From: an uncultured Siphonobacter sp.
Lineage (GTDB): Bacteria; Bacteroidota; Bacteroidia; Cytophagales; Spirosomataceae
Direction: 5' to 3'
Assembly: GCA_913775095.1 (NCBI GenBank)
Contig: CAJYIW010000002.1
Coordinates: 496,001-560,000, forward strand
DNA: 64,000 nt
Position numbers and translations under genes: made by a program. Shown piece after piece: positions 42,379 through 50,863 of this stretch (position 1 is its first letter; each line of letters begins with the position of its first letter). Below the pieces are notes generated by a model. The model did not search any database. It was not told the origin of the DNA and was given only the letters and a program-made list of their open reading frames with translations.

Positions 42379-44859
42379 ATGAAAAAACAATTCCTTGTGC
42401 TGGTTCTGGCCCTGGGTATGGCTTCGTTGGTACAGGCTCAGGATGCTACGTACCAGACGCCTCCCAAAGCCCTGGCTGATTTAGTGAACACGCCCCCCAC
42501 GCCCGGTTTCCTCGTGAATTCGAAAGGCGAATGGGTGATTATTACCGAGCGGGCTGCGAATCCGTCCATCGCCGAGTTATCTCAGCCAGAGTTACGCATT
42601 GCCGGACTGCGGATTAACCCCGCCAACAACGGTCCCAGCCGTGGGTTTCCATTGATTAACCTGAAACTCCGGAAGCTGAACGGTAAGGAAGAAATTCAGG
42701 TGAAGGGCTTACCCGCCAAAGCGGCCATTTCCAACCTGAGCTGGTCCCCCGATGACGCAAAAATTGCTTTCACCAACTCCACTGAAACCAAGATTGAGTT
42801 ATACGTAATCGACGTAGCTACGGCAACGGCTCGTAAGGTGACGGATCTGGCTCTGAACGCGGCTCTGGGTTCGCCCGTGAGCTGGGTTTCTGATGCTCAG
42901 TCCCTCATCGTAACGGCGGTACCTGCTTCTCGCGGGGCGGCCCCTGAAGTAAGCCGGGTACCCGTAGGCCCAACGATTCAGGAGAACCTGGGTAAAAAAG
43001 GGCAGGCTCCCACGTATCAGGATTTGCTGAAAAATCCATCGGATGAAAAGCAGTTTGAGTATTATGCCACGGCTCAGGTCGTGAAGCTGGGACTGGATGG
43101 TTCGGTAAAAAACATCGGTCAGCCGATGCTGGTACGCGATGCCACGCCTTCTCCTGATGGTAAATACGTATTAGTGGAAAGCGTACACCGCCCGTTCTCG
43201 TACATCGTTCCGTTGCGGTATTTTCCTTCGAAAGTCGAAATCTTTGATGGGAATGGATCATCCGTTAAAATGCTGACGGACAACCCACTGGTAGAAAACG
43301 CTCCCTGGGGTTCGGATGCGACGATTCCCTTTCCCCGGAACTACAACTGGCGGGCCGACGTACCTGCCACGATAACCTGGGTAGAACCCAAAGACGGTGG
43401 TGATTCGCGGAAGAAAGTAGCCATTAGGGACGTGCTGAAAGCTCTGGATGCTCCCTTCTCTGGTGAAGCAAAAGACCTGTACTCCAGTGCTCTGCGTTTC
43501 GGTGGAGTGGTGTGGGGGAATGCTACCACGGCAATTGTATCCGAACGCTGGTGGCAGAACCGGAAGCTGGTAACTAAAATTCTGAACCCTTCCGATCCCG
43601 CTAATCCCGTGGTTCTGTTAGAGCGTTCCTTTGAAGATAAATACTCGGACCCCGGTCAGCCCGAAACGAAGAAAAATCAGTACGGCCGTCAGGTACTCGA
43701 CATTAACGCTAAAAACGAAGTCTATTACCTGAACGTCACCGGGGCGTCTCCCGAAGGAGATCGTCCGTTTGTGAGCGTGATGAACCTGAAAACGAAAGAG
43801 AATAAAATCATCTGGCGTTCCGAAGCTCCTTACTTTGAAGTGCCGATGAGCATTCTGAATCCCGAAAAGGGAGAGGTATTAACCCGTCGCGAAGCCGTGG
43901 ATCAGAACCCAAATTATTTCGTTCGGAACCTGAATTTCAACGCGAAAAAGAAGAAGAAAAACGAAACAGCGGTGACGCAGGTAAGTTTCTTCCCCGATCC
44001 TTATCCACAACTGAAAGGCATTCAGAAGCAGGTACTTCGCTACAAACGCAACGACGGCGTAGACCTGACAGCGACGTTGTACCTGCCTGCGGGTTATAAG
44101 AAAGAAGACGGTCCGCTGCCTACATTCCTGTGGGCCTATCCGGCTGAGTTCAAGAGCAAAGATGCCGCCGGGCAGGTAAGCGGTTCGCCGTATAAATTCA
44201 ACGCCATCAGTTTCTGGGGTGCGGCGGCCTTCGTAACGATGGGTTATGCCGTTCTCGACAACGCCTCCATCCCCATCATCGGAGAAGGGGACAAAGAGCC
44301 GAACGATACCTACGTCGAGCAGTTAGTGGCCTCCGCAAAAGCAGCCATTGAAACCGGGGTAAAAATGGGTGTAGTAGACTCCAGCCGCGTGGGCGTAGGG
44401 GGGCACTCGTACGGAGCATTCATGACCGCGAACTTATTGACGCACAGCAAGCTGTTCAAGGCGGGTATCGCCCGGAGTGGTGCCTATAACCGGACCCTGA
44501 CTCCCTTCGGTTTCCAGAATGAGCAGCGTACCTACTGGCAGGCACCGGAGGTCTACAACGAAATGTCTCCTTTTATGAATGCTGATAAAATGAAGACGCC
44601 TTTGTTATTAATCCACGGCGAGGCCGATAATAATACGGGTACTTTCCCCGTGCAGTCAGAGCGGTATTACAACGCGTTGAAAGGCATGGGAGCCACGGCG
44701 AAACTGGTGTTTCTGCCGTACGAAAGTCACCATTACGATTCGCAGGAATCCCTCATGCACATGCTGAGCGAGATGAATAACTGGCTGGATAAATACGTGA
44801 AAAACGCCGGAAAAACGACCGGAGCCTCTGGTTCAGTCGGTGGGAAAGGTGAAAAGTAA
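42379..44859 (+). CDS. Secreted S9-family serine peptidase (prolyl oligopeptidase-like)
   Basis: 826 aa. Signal peptide 1-20 (ends VQA-Q). An N-terminal beta-propeller (about 60-520) covers the C-terminal alpha/beta hydrolase. The catalytic triad is readable: Ser near 677 in VGGHSYGAF, Asp near 751 in HGEADNNTG, His near 784 in ESHHYDSQES. It resembles glutamyl endopeptidase/DPP-like S9 enzymes with an ordered propeller insertion. It should act on peptides in the periplasm. A terminator follows immediately. Confidence 0.93.
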   Translation: MKKQFLVLVLALGMASLVQAQDATYQTPPKALADLVNTPPTPGFLVNSKGEWVIITERAANPSIAELSQPELRIAGLRINPANNGPSRGFPLINLKLRKLNGKEEIQVKGLPAKAAISNLSWSPDDAKIAFTNSTETKIELYVIDVATATARKVTDLALNAALGSPVSWVSDAQSLIVTAVPASRGAAPEVSRVPVGPTIQENLGKKGQAPTYQDLLKNPSDEKQFEYYATAQVVKLGLDGSVKNIGQPMLVRDATPSPDGKYVLVESVHRPFSYIVPLRYFPSKVEIFDGNGSSVKMLTDNPLVENAPWGSDATIPFPRNYNWRADVPATITWVEPKDGGDSRKKVAIRDVLKALDAPFSGEAKDLYSSALRFGGVVWGNATTAIVSERWWQNRKLVTKILNPSDPANPVVLLERSFEDKYSDPGQPETKKNQYGRQVLDINAKNEVYYLNVTGASPEGDRPFVSVMNLKTKENKIIWRSEAPYFEVPMSILNPEKGEVLTRREAVDQNPNYFVRNLNFNAKKKKKNETAVTQVSFFPDPYPQLKGIQKQVLRYKRNDGVDLTATLYLPAGYKKEDGPLPTFLWAYPAEFKSKDAAGQVSGSPYKFNAISFWGAAAFVTMGYAVLDNASIPIIGEGDKEPNDTYVEQLVASAKAAIETGVKMGVVDSSRVGVGGHSYGAFMTANLLTHSKLFKAGIARSGAYNRTLTPFGFQNEQRTYWQAPEVYNEMSPFMNADKMKTPLLLIHGEADNNTGTFPVQSERYYNALKGMGATAKLVFLPYESHHYDSQESLMHMLSEMNNWLDKYVKNAGKTTGASGSVGGKGEK

Positions 44860-44882
44860 TCTATATTGCTAGTGAGTAAAAG

Positions 44883-44913
44883 ACGCCCGGAGTTGATTTT
44901 CCGGGCGTTTTTT
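44883..44913 (+). terminator. Intrinsic terminator of the S9 peptidase gene
   Basis: ACGCCCGG/CCGGGCGT stem with a 10-nt loop and TTTTT tail. Confidence 0.9.
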
Positions 44914-45003
44914 ATGCATGTAAGTAGTGAATGCATCAGATATAGCCTGTGGAAATCTGATCGGGTCACCTTGAGTTTCTGATAATACAGACTAAAAAAA
45001 ATG

Positions 45004-45072
45004 AACGGTGACGCCCGTACAGAAAAGGACGAAAGATTTGACCCTGTCCCGCTTGCCCCAAGCATCACCGTT
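45004..45072 (-). other. Candidate structured element behind the holin-family gene
   Basis: On the minus strand AACGGTGATGC (from 45072 down) pairs with GCGTCACCGTT (ending at 45004) with one wobble, and is followed by CATTTTTTTT. The 47-nt interior holds GCTTGGGGCAAGC and GGAC/GTCC pairs. It lies about 40 nt past the stop of the minus-strand holin-family gene. It could be an elaborate terminator or a small RNA. Confidence 0.4.
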
Positions 45073-45110
45073 GCTAAAAAATATTCTATTGAGCTGGCTG
45101 GGCCCGTGAC

Positions 45111-45515
45111 TTAACCCAATCGGAGCAGTGAAACCGGAATCAGTTGAGTGACGGAATCATTGACGCGAACCTCAGAAGGAGCCAGGGCCTGATCCAGAAT
45201 GGCTCCCGCTACCGCTACGGCCAGGGCAATGACCAGGGCCGGCCAGAATCCCTGAATGGTAAGGCTGCTCATAAATGAATCGACGAGTTTCAATAACAGA
45301 GCCGTTACGACCAGTCGAATGATAAAAGAAAGGGCGAAAAAGGTGACTAAATTGCCAACGCCTCTTAAAATCCAGCCCAGGGTAACGTTGAGCAGGCCAA
45401 GAAAGATGGCTACCAGAAGGGCTTTTCCGAAACTTTTGACGTCAACCTGAGGCATGACATAAGCCAGACCAAAAATAACCGCCGCGTCTACTAATAAATG
45501 AAGAATTAAGTTCAT
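45111..45515 (-). CDS. Phage-holin-family (PF04020) small membrane protein
   Basis: 134 aa with four membrane segments (about 3-20, 31-50, 56-78, 88-108). The family is annotated as a phage holin / superfamily IV 4TMS protein, but chromosomal members are common in many phyla and need not be lytic; no phage gene is near. The opening LILHLLVDAAVIFGLAYVMP and GLLNVTLGWILR are typical. The C-terminal 25 residues are hydrophilic. Role unknown; membrane integrity or adaptation is only a guess. Confidence 0.87.
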   Translation of the reverse strand: MNLILHLLVDAAVIFGLAYVMPQVDVKSFGKALLVAIFLGLLNVTLGWILRGVGNLVTFFALSFIIRLVVTALLLKLVDSFMSSLTIQGFWPALVIALAVAVAGAILDQALAPSEVRVNDSVTQLIPVSLLRLG

Positions 45516-45550
45516 AAGTGAAATAATTAAGGTTGAAACATACTTCCTGG

Positions 45551-45603
45551 AACGTAAAAAAATGAGTAACGATACCTGCTATCGTTACTCATTTTTTTAC
45601 GTT
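45551..45603. terminator. 24-bp perfect hairpin terminator
   Basis: Arms 45551-45574 and 45580-45603 pair perfectly around a 5-nt loop (CCTGC). Inner part is TGAGTAACGATA; an A-run on one side and a T-run on the other give a U-run for both strands. The stop codon of the minus-strand small gene (45589-45591) lies inside the stem. Confidence 0.88.
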
Positions 45604-45831
45604 AATGCCGGTTTTGTCACCAGCCTGGCTGATGATGTTTTTGATTACTTCCAGATCTTCGGAAGTGATGAATGTATAGGCATTCTCCCGATGGTGGATG
45701 GAACGCCAGTTCGTCCGGGTGGAGTCGGACGTGGGCTTAGTAGTAGTCGGATGGGCGAAGGCCACGGCTCCGTATTTCCGTTCGCCTTCTTCAGGGGTAA
45801 CGACTTCCCGACGATCAATAGTGGTACGCAT
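45589..45831 (-). CDS. Small hypothetical protein ending inside a terminator hairpin
   Basis: 80 aa; family not recognised. Codon use on this strand looks like the rest of the window (GAA, ACC, ATC, CGG), which is why I prefer it to the overlapping forward frame at 45562-45921. The product is soluble: a charged N-terminus (RREVVTPEEGERKYGAVAF), a basic/Thr/Ser middle and an amphipathic C-terminal helix (SEDLEVIKNIISQAGD). The frame continues upstream without ATG for ten codons to TAG, so a longer, decayed parent is conceivable. Its mRNA would end exactly at the hairpin. Confidence 0.5.
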   Translation of the reverse strand: MRTTIDRREVVTPEEGERKYGAVAFAHPTTTKPTSDSTRTNWRSIHHRENAYTFITSEDLEVIKNIISQAGDKTGINVKK

Positions 45832-45917
45832 GGCTTGATGGTATTTGTTCAGGATTACCTGCTACAAAATGCCATACCAGCCATTGCCTTTTCAGAATTG
45901 TGGAAGGAGGGGTATCC

Positions 45918-46253
45918 TTAATTATCAAACAGGACTTTTTTATCTACTAATTGCGGATAGATACCGCAGGAGTCGGCAAGACCTGCTGGAAACTGGCAAA
46001 GCAGTGAGCCATCGCAGCTATAGAGATGAACAGTTCCTATCGTTACACACCGGCTGCAACTGACCGTCATATAAACCGTCTGATCCTGGTAACGGGCCTG
46101 AACTACCTGTCCAACGGTAGTGGTCTGCATTTTGGTTTTCAGCCATTCCAGATCCTGAAGCGGTCGTTTCACGCCACAGGTGTTGGGGACCACGTCGTTC
46201 TGGTGGCAGCCAGGTGCCAGCAGGCATAAGGCAATAAAGTAGACATAACCCAT
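45918..46253 (-). CDS. Small lipoprotein, paralogue of the next gene
   Basis: 111 aa from ATG 46253; a GTG start at 46283 would spoil the signal peptide. The lipobox is LAPGC (Cys16). Residues NDVVPNTCGVKRPLQDLEWL are shared almost exactly with the neighbour (DVVPNTCGVKRPLQDLEWLK), as are ARYQDQTVY and SCDG, so the two are tandem duplicates. Four extra cysteines (VSCSRCV, YSCDGSLLC) suggest disulfides in the envelope. The family is unknown to me. Downstream 87 bp precede the small gene at 45831. Confidence 0.8.
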   Translation of the reverse strand: MGYVYFIALCLLAPGCHQNDVVPNTCGVKRPLQDLEWLKTKMQTTTVGQVVQARYQDQTVYMTVSCSRCVTIGTVHLYSCDGSLLCQFPAGLADSCGIYPQLVDKKVLFDN

Positions 46254-46353
46254 AAACGGGTGCAGTTTTAATGGATAGGACACTGGATTCGGGCCAGAGC
46301 CTGGATAGTAGGGAAGGAACTATGCCTTTTTGTGTCAACCCTGGCAAAATGAT

Positions 46354-46716
46354 CTACCAGGTATAAGGATTGTGTTCAAAAATTACTTTCGTATCTGTTA
46401 GCTGCGAATAGATTTCGCACAGATCAGGCTGATTGTTAATACGTACTAACATGAAATCACACAGCTTGGTACCGTCGCAGCTATAGATTGTTATAAATGG
46501 ACCAGCAATGCCACGGCTGGACGCTGTCGTCACATAAACCGTCTGATCCTGATAACGAGCCTGAGTAATTGTTTCAACTACAGGTCCCTTCGTTTTCGCT
46601 TTTAACCATTCCAGATCCTGCAACGGCCGTTTCACACCACAGGTATTAGGAACAACGTCTTTTCGGCTACAGCCACTGACCAAAATGAGTACAACAAACA
46701 GAGATAGATAACGCAT
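46354..46716 (-). CDS. Small lipoprotein, tandem paralogue
   Basis: 120 aa. Lipobox LVSGC (Cys16), then a short linker and the shared block VVPNTCGVKRPLQDLEWLK. The C-terminal third (SCDGTKLCDFMLV, CEIYSQLTDTKVIFE) again carries cysteines in the same places as in the downstream copy. Both proteins are probably anchored in the inner or outer membrane. The two genes are 100 bp apart on the same strand, likely one transcription unit. Confidence 0.82.
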   Translation of the reverse strand: MRYLSLFVVLILVSGCSRKDVVPNTCGVKRPLQDLEWLKAKTKGPVVETITQARYQDQTVYVTTASSRGIAGPFITIYSCDGTKLCDFMLVRINNQPDLCEIYSQLTDTKVIFEHNPYTW

Positions 46717-46868
46717 AAAAGGTGAGGTTTTTAGAGGTCAGACCCAAAAATGAACCCGAAGGTTGGATGTCTAAATGCGATTAACTTTTTTTAACTGAAT
46801 AGATGAATCGCCATCCGTTTAGGGTTCATGAAAGAAGCCACTGAGCTGTTGTCGCCACCTTACAAACT

Positions 46869-47798
46869 TTAGGGCAATCGATTGACCGCCAGCACGAAGC
46901 TCTGCAAATCCTGATTAAGCGAACGAATGCTGGACTGTAGCTGATTCAGTAAGTCGGCCCGGGAGTGCAGATCATCGGCTTTGTATTTGCCCCCTTTCCC
47001 GAAAATCAACTGTTGTTTGTTCCCTTCTTTTTCTCCGTCAAACTCAAGCGTCAGCCAACGCTCCCGAATCGAGTGGATGATGCCCTGTTTGTGCTCATTA
47101 CTAAAGCTTTTTTCGTTCAGCATGTACCAGATGAAGGGCGTATAGATTTCAGATCTCCGGGGAATGCTCCAAATATCCGTCAGTACATTTCTGGGGTGAT
47201 CAAACCGCACTTTGCGTCCTTTGATCAAACTGCTTCCCCCTAACCCCCCGCTGACCAGCCCGCCGATCAGCCCCACCGTTTTCTGCGTGGCATCGGAAGG
47301 AATGGCCACGGTCAGAATTGTCGTTAAGGCTCCTACGGTGATGGACGCTACGGTCAATAAATCATTCCGGTCGTCGGCTTTTTCGTCCAGATACGAAGCC
47401 AGCTGGTCCGCCCGCTCGCCTTCACAGTCCAGCTCGGCCGAGAACGAGTTAAGTTCCGTGCTCACCAGCAGTAGCCGATTCTGGAGCTCATTTTTCAGGT
47501 GAAGCCGATTGACTCGTCCCAGGAGTGAAGAATCTGCCTGATTATGAATCAGTTTTTTCAGAAACGTCAGCGTTCCCGTGGCGTTAGCCATGAGAATATC
47601 ATGACTGGAGAAGTACGGACTTAAATCCTTGCTATGGGTCAGCAGGGAATCTGTATTGATTAAGGGAATGTACGGATCTTCTACGTGGAAAGCGGGCTGG
47701 CAATAGCTGGTTCGCACGGAGGAGTGAAGCCGCGAACATCCTGCCAGCAGGCTTCCGGCTCCTATGAATAATACAAGAGGTAAAAGCTTCAGATTCAT
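46869..47798 (-). CDS. Uncharacterised lipoprotein with coiled-coil and two-helix membrane segment
   Basis: 309 aa from ATG 47798, which gives a lipobox (LLAGC, Cys21); a longer frame from 47870 adds 24 residues without a signal pattern. A helical region (about 75-120) precedes the block ELDCEGERADQL (123-133), a hydrophobic segment (148-167), a glycine-rich segment (174-192) and a C-terminal domain with WYMLNEKSFSN and, at the end, LLNQLQSSIRSLNQDLQSF. I have no family name or function for it. It sits at the start of the minus-strand run of small genes. Confidence 0.85.
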   Translation of the reverse strand: MNLKLLPLVLFIGAGSLLAGCSRLHSSVRTSYCQPAFHVEDPYIPLINTDSLLTHSKDLSPYFSSHDILMANATGTLTFLKKLIHNQADSSLLGRVNRLHLKNELQNRLLLVSTELNSFSAELDCEGERADQLASYLDEKADDRNDLLTVASITVGALTTILTVAIPSDATQKTVGLIGGLVSGGLGGSSLIKGRKVRFDHPRNVLTDIWSIPRRSEIYTPFIWYMLNEKSFSNEHKQGIIHSIRERWLTLEFDGEKEGNKQQLIFGKGGKYKADDLHSRADLLNQLQSSIRSLNQDLQSFVLAVNRLP

Positions 47799-47999
47799 TG
47801 ATTTATTGACTAAAGTGGGACGTATAAGGAGGGGTAAAAAACGGATGAACGGCCTGAATGCTTCTACCAAATGAGGCTTCTGTGCGACATTAATACAAAA
47901 AAAAGGAATAACTAAAAAATCAGTGAAATTAAAATTGATATTAAATTAATTTAATTTTTATTAATGCCTGCCTGCCGAATAATCCGCTGAAAATCGACC

Positions 48000-48007
48000 T
48001 ACTTTTG
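48000..48007 (+). promoter_or_regulatory. -7 promoter box of the GT87-GT2-deacetylase operon
   Basis: TACTTTTG fits TAnnTTTG, 25 bp before the ATG at 48033. An AT-rich perfect palindrome ATTAAATTAATTTAAT (47940-47955) lies 45 bp further up and could be a regulator site. Confidence 0.6.
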
Positions 48008-48032
48008 TTTCAATAGAGACTCACCCCATTGC

Positions 48033-49226
48033 ATGAAACATATTAAAACCTTCTTTGCAAAAGAGGGAACGGTACTCATTAGTTTTTTGCTAATGGGACT
48101 GATCGTGGGTATCCAGCATTATTTCATGGGGCCCAGGCATTACAATAATTACCTCATCTTCCGGCAGTCGTTTGTGCACTTGCTGGCGGGGACCAATCCG
48201 TACGTGGAGTACCCGAATGAGTATTTCGATATTTTCCTGTATCACCCCAGCTTTTGCCTTTTTTTTAGTCCTTTTTCATACCTCCCCGTTTGGTTAGGGA
48301 TGCCACTCTGGACGGCTGCCAGTGCTCTGGTACTCTTTTACGCCATCCGGCAGTTACCCGTTACGTACTCGCAAAAGCTATTTTGCTGGTGGTTTGTTTT
48401 CCTGGAGCTTGTATTTGCCCTGCACTATCAGCAAACCAATCCGCTCATTACGGCTTTAGGAATCTTTACCTTCACTTTTCTCGAAAGAGGAAAAGTGGGC
48501 TGGGCGGCTTTGTTCCCCCTTTTGGCGTTCAGTATTAAAGGCTATGGACTGATTTTCGCCGCCCTGTTTTTGTTCTACCCCCGCCCCTGGCGGTATGTCT
48601 TCAGTTCACTGGGCTGGTTAATACTGCTGACTTTTCTTCCCTTGCCGCTACTGGGCTGGAGTCGTTTTGTGGAAGTATACCAGCAGTGGGCCGCCTGCCT
48701 GCAGGCGGATTATAAAGTCAATTACGGCTTTTCGATCATGGGTTTGATCAAGCTAGCCTGGCCCGCATTCGAGTCGGTGAGTAAAGTACAGCTCGTTGGG
48801 CTCCTCCTGCTGGCTTCCACCTGGGGTTTGTTGTTTCTCCAGTCGCTCTACCGGCCGCTAAATCTGGTAACCCGGCTGAGCCTGCTGGCTTACCTGTTCT
48901 TATGGGTGATCCTCTTTAATCACGCCGCGGAAGCTCAAACGTATATCATAGCCGTTCAGGGAGCGGCTCTCTATCTACTACTCGAAAAAGAACGACGGCC
49001 CCGTTGGGCGTATGCCTGTGCAATCCTGGTTTTTTGCCTGAGTATTCTGCCCGCTACGGACGTATGTCCACCCCTCTGGCGTAGAGAATTCTTCTATCCC
49101 TACCTCATTAAGGTCATCCCCTGCACCCTGGTCTGGTTTGTTTTACAATTTGAATTGATTAATCGTGGGCTTCAACAACGCAAGTACCGAACCCCTGAGA
49201 ATCAGCCTGGTTATTCCGTGTTATAA
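48033..49226 (+). CDS. Glycosyltransferase family 87-type membrane protein (DUF2029)
   Basis: 397 aa with about ten membrane segments. The first periplasmic loop HYNNYLIFRQSFVHLLAG plus NPYVEYPNEYFDIFLYHPSF is typical of DUF2029/GT87. Members are polyprenol-phosphate-sugar dependent transferases that elongate envelope glycans on the outer face of the membrane. Its last 62 bp overlap the GT2 gene, which starts with GTG at 49165. A -7 box is close upstream, and this is the first gene of a three-gene overlapping operon. Confidence 0.88.
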   Translation: MKHIKTFFAKEGTVLISFLLMGLIVGIQHYFMGPRHYNNYLIFRQSFVHLLAGTNPYVEYPNEYFDIFLYHPSFCLFFSPFSYLPVWLGMPLWTAASALVLFYAIRQLPVTYSQKLFCWWFVFLELVFALHYQQTNPLITALGIFTFTFLERGKVGWAALFPLLAFSIKGYGLIFAALFLFYPRPWRYVFSSLGWLILLTFLPLPLLGWSRFVEVYQQWAACLQADYKVNYGFSIMGLIKLAWPAFESVSKVQLVGLLLLASTWGLLFLQSLYRPLNLVTRLSLLAYLFLWVILFNHAAEAQTYIIAVQGAALYLLLEKERRPRWAYACAILVFCLSILPATDVCPPLWRREFFYPYLIKVIPCTLVWFVLQFELINRGLQQRKYRTPENQPGYSVL

Positions 49227-49971
49227 TCCTTCGGAAGGCTGGAGTAATCTGATTCTTACACGTATGCAGGAACTCAAGGCAGTTTTGCCCGCATGCGAAC
49301 TGGAATGTATCATTTCAAACGACGGTTCCAGCCGTTTGCAAATGGAAGAAGTCGAGCGACTTAGTCAGCAGACGGGAGTAGTTTTTCTCAATCATCTGGA
49401 GAATCAGGGTAAAGGAGCGTCCATCCGCAAAGGAGCGGCGTTTTCGCACGGCGAAATCATTATCTATACCGACATTGATTTTCCCTTTGGAATCGAACCC
49501 GTGGTGGAAATGATCGAGTTGTTACGTACCAATCCCCAATGTCAGTTTGTGTACGGTGCCCGCAGTAAAAAGTATTTCCGGCAGTTACCTTTCAAACGCA
49601 AGGTGATTTCCCAGTGCCTGAAGCTGATGAATATCGTCCTGCTTTCGCCCCGGATCAAGGATACCCAGGCCGGGATTAAGGCGTTACGCCGCGAGGTATT
49701 GAACGAAATGCTGACGACCCAGACCAATTCATTTGTCTTTGAAATTGAGTTGATCCGTAAACTCATGCAAAAAAAAGTGGAAATTCGTTCGGTGGCGGTA
49801 AGTCCCCAACCCGGTTTGGTCTTTAGTGACTTTGGCTCGCAGACCCTGTGGCGGGAACTGGTGAATCTGGTTCGGATCTTTATTCGAAAAGCTCCCGTTG
49901 CGGCAGCCGCAGAAATGCCCCTATTAGACCTTCAACCCGAGACGTATGCAGGCGGTTACGCTGACTTTTGA
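49165..49971 (+). CDS. Glycosyltransferase family 2, dolichyl/polyprenyl-phosphate sugar synthase-like
   Basis: 268 aa with GTG start, overlapping the preceding gene by 62 bp. GT-A fold: SLVIPCYNPSEG near residue 15, the DGSS of the nucleotide site near 53, and the metal-binding DID motif in IIYTDIDFPFG near 103. KGASIRKGAAFSHGEII matches DPM1-like enzymes, and RIKDTQAGIKALRREVL is also typical. No C-terminal membrane helices are present, so the product would be polyprenyl-phosphate-sugar made on the cytoplasmic face, the donor type that GT87 enzymes use. The next gene overlaps its end by 26 bp. Confidence 0.87.
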   Translation: MGFNNASTEPLRISLVIPCYNPSEGWSNLILTRMQELKAVLPACELECIISNDGSSRLQMEEVERLSQQTGVVFLNHLENQGKGASIRKGAAFSHGEIIIYTDIDFPFGIEPVVEMIELLRTNPQCQFVYGARSKKYFRQLPFKRKVISQCLKLMNIVLLSPRIKDTQAGIKALRREVLNEMLTTQTNSFVFEIELIRKLMQKKVEIRSVAVSPQPGLVFSDFGSQTLWRELVNLVRIFIRKAPVAAAAEMPLLDLQPETYAGGYADF

Positions 49972-50734
49972 TCTGGAAGAATTCGATATTCCCGAGGAAT
50001 ATGGACAGATGGTGCCCGAGCGGGAACAAATGGAGGTTACCCGGCGGGGAACGGAGGCCTTGTTAACCCTGCTGGATCGATACCAGATCCGGGCGACGTT
50101 TTTTACCACGGGTCATTACGCCCGCATGAATCCTGATTTGATCAAAGCCGTAGCGGAGCGGCACGAAATCGCTTCGCACGCTTTGTATCATTCGCCGGGG
50201 CACGAATTTCAAATCGAAGACGTACGGGAATCCAGGCATATTCTGGAAGAGCTGACCGGGCAGAAGGTAACGGGGTTTCGAATGCCCCGACTCAAGCCTT
50301 TTGCCATGGAAAAGTTGCTGGACTATGGCATAACGTACGACGCTTCCATTAACCCGGCTTACCTGCCCGGACGCTATAACTTACTGCACGAAAATCCGCA
50401 GCCGCACCTTCGCAAGGGTCTCATCGAATTACCCAGTTCAACGACCCCCTTGCTTCGCTTTCCGCTGTTCTGGTTATCGTTCAAGAATCTGCCTCCGGCC
50501 TTATTCCGGTACTGGGCCGCCCGAACGCTGAAAAAACGGCAGGTATTAATGCTGTATTTTCATCCCTGGGAATTTGCTGACATCCAGTCTTATAAGCTGC
50601 CTTCTTACGTCAAGAAAGTAGACGGGGAAAGGTTACTCAAAAGGCTTGAAAAGTTGATTGTCTCGCTCCAGAAACAGCAGGCAACCTTCCTGACCTGCCA
50701 GGAGTACATCAGGGAAATGCCTGCGATTCAATAG
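49946..50734 (+). CDS. Polysaccharide deacetylase (NodB-like)
   Basis: 262 aa. The NodB fold is recognisable: Asp9 in LTFDLEEFD (catalytic/metal), His78 and His82 in IASHALYHSP, and RMPRLKPF and FHPWEFAD in the second half. It is the DUF3473-like branch with a Glu near the first Asp. It lacks a signal peptide, so the substrate would be an intracellular precursor or lipid-linked sugar, unlike peptidoglycan deacetylases. It overlaps the GT2 gene, closing the operon. A cluster of dispersed repeats follows. Confidence 0.88.
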   Translation: MQAVTLTFDLEEFDIPEEYGQMVPEREQMEVTRRGTEALLTLLDRYQIRATFFTTGHYARMNPDLIKAVAERHEIASHALYHSPGHEFQIEDVRESRHILEELTGQKVTGFRMPRLKPFAMEKLLDYGITYDASINPAYLPGRYNLLHENPQPHLRKGLIELPSSTTPLLRFPLFWLSFKNLPPALFRYWAARTLKKRQVLMLYFHPWEFADIQSYKLPSYVKKVDGERLLKRLEKLIVSLQKQQATFLTCQEYIREMPAIQ

Positions 50735-50766
50735 GTTTTTATCCGTAATACTGCGTCTGGCTCTCC

Positions 50767-50833
50767 CCGCCATGGCTGGTGTCTCACCAGCCATTTGTAT
50801 GCAAACAGTGGTTGGGAGACACCGACCACGGCG
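50767..50833. repeat. Dispersed palindromic repeat, family B (CTGGTG...CACCAG) copy
   Basis: A perfect 10-bp hairpin ATGGCTGGTG-TCT-CACCAGCCAT (50772-50794) and a second arm GTGGTTGGGAGACACCGACCAC (50809-50829) in one 67-bp unit. Units of the same build occur at 63587-63648, 63685-63742 and 63883-63934. It follows the deacetylase gene directly. Confidence 0.75.
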
Positions 50834-50863
50834 TAAATTTGTTCCTCAATAATTTTCTTCAAG

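Noticed and set aside
45111-45515. Holin-family gene considered as evidence for a prophage
   Set aside because: No integrase, terminase, capsid, endolysin or attachment repeats are nearby; the family is common on bacterial chromosomes.
45562-45921. Forward-strand frame of 119 codons overlapping the 80-aa minus-strand gene
   Set aside because: It begins inside the 24-bp hairpin and its codon use is poor compared with the minus-strand frame.
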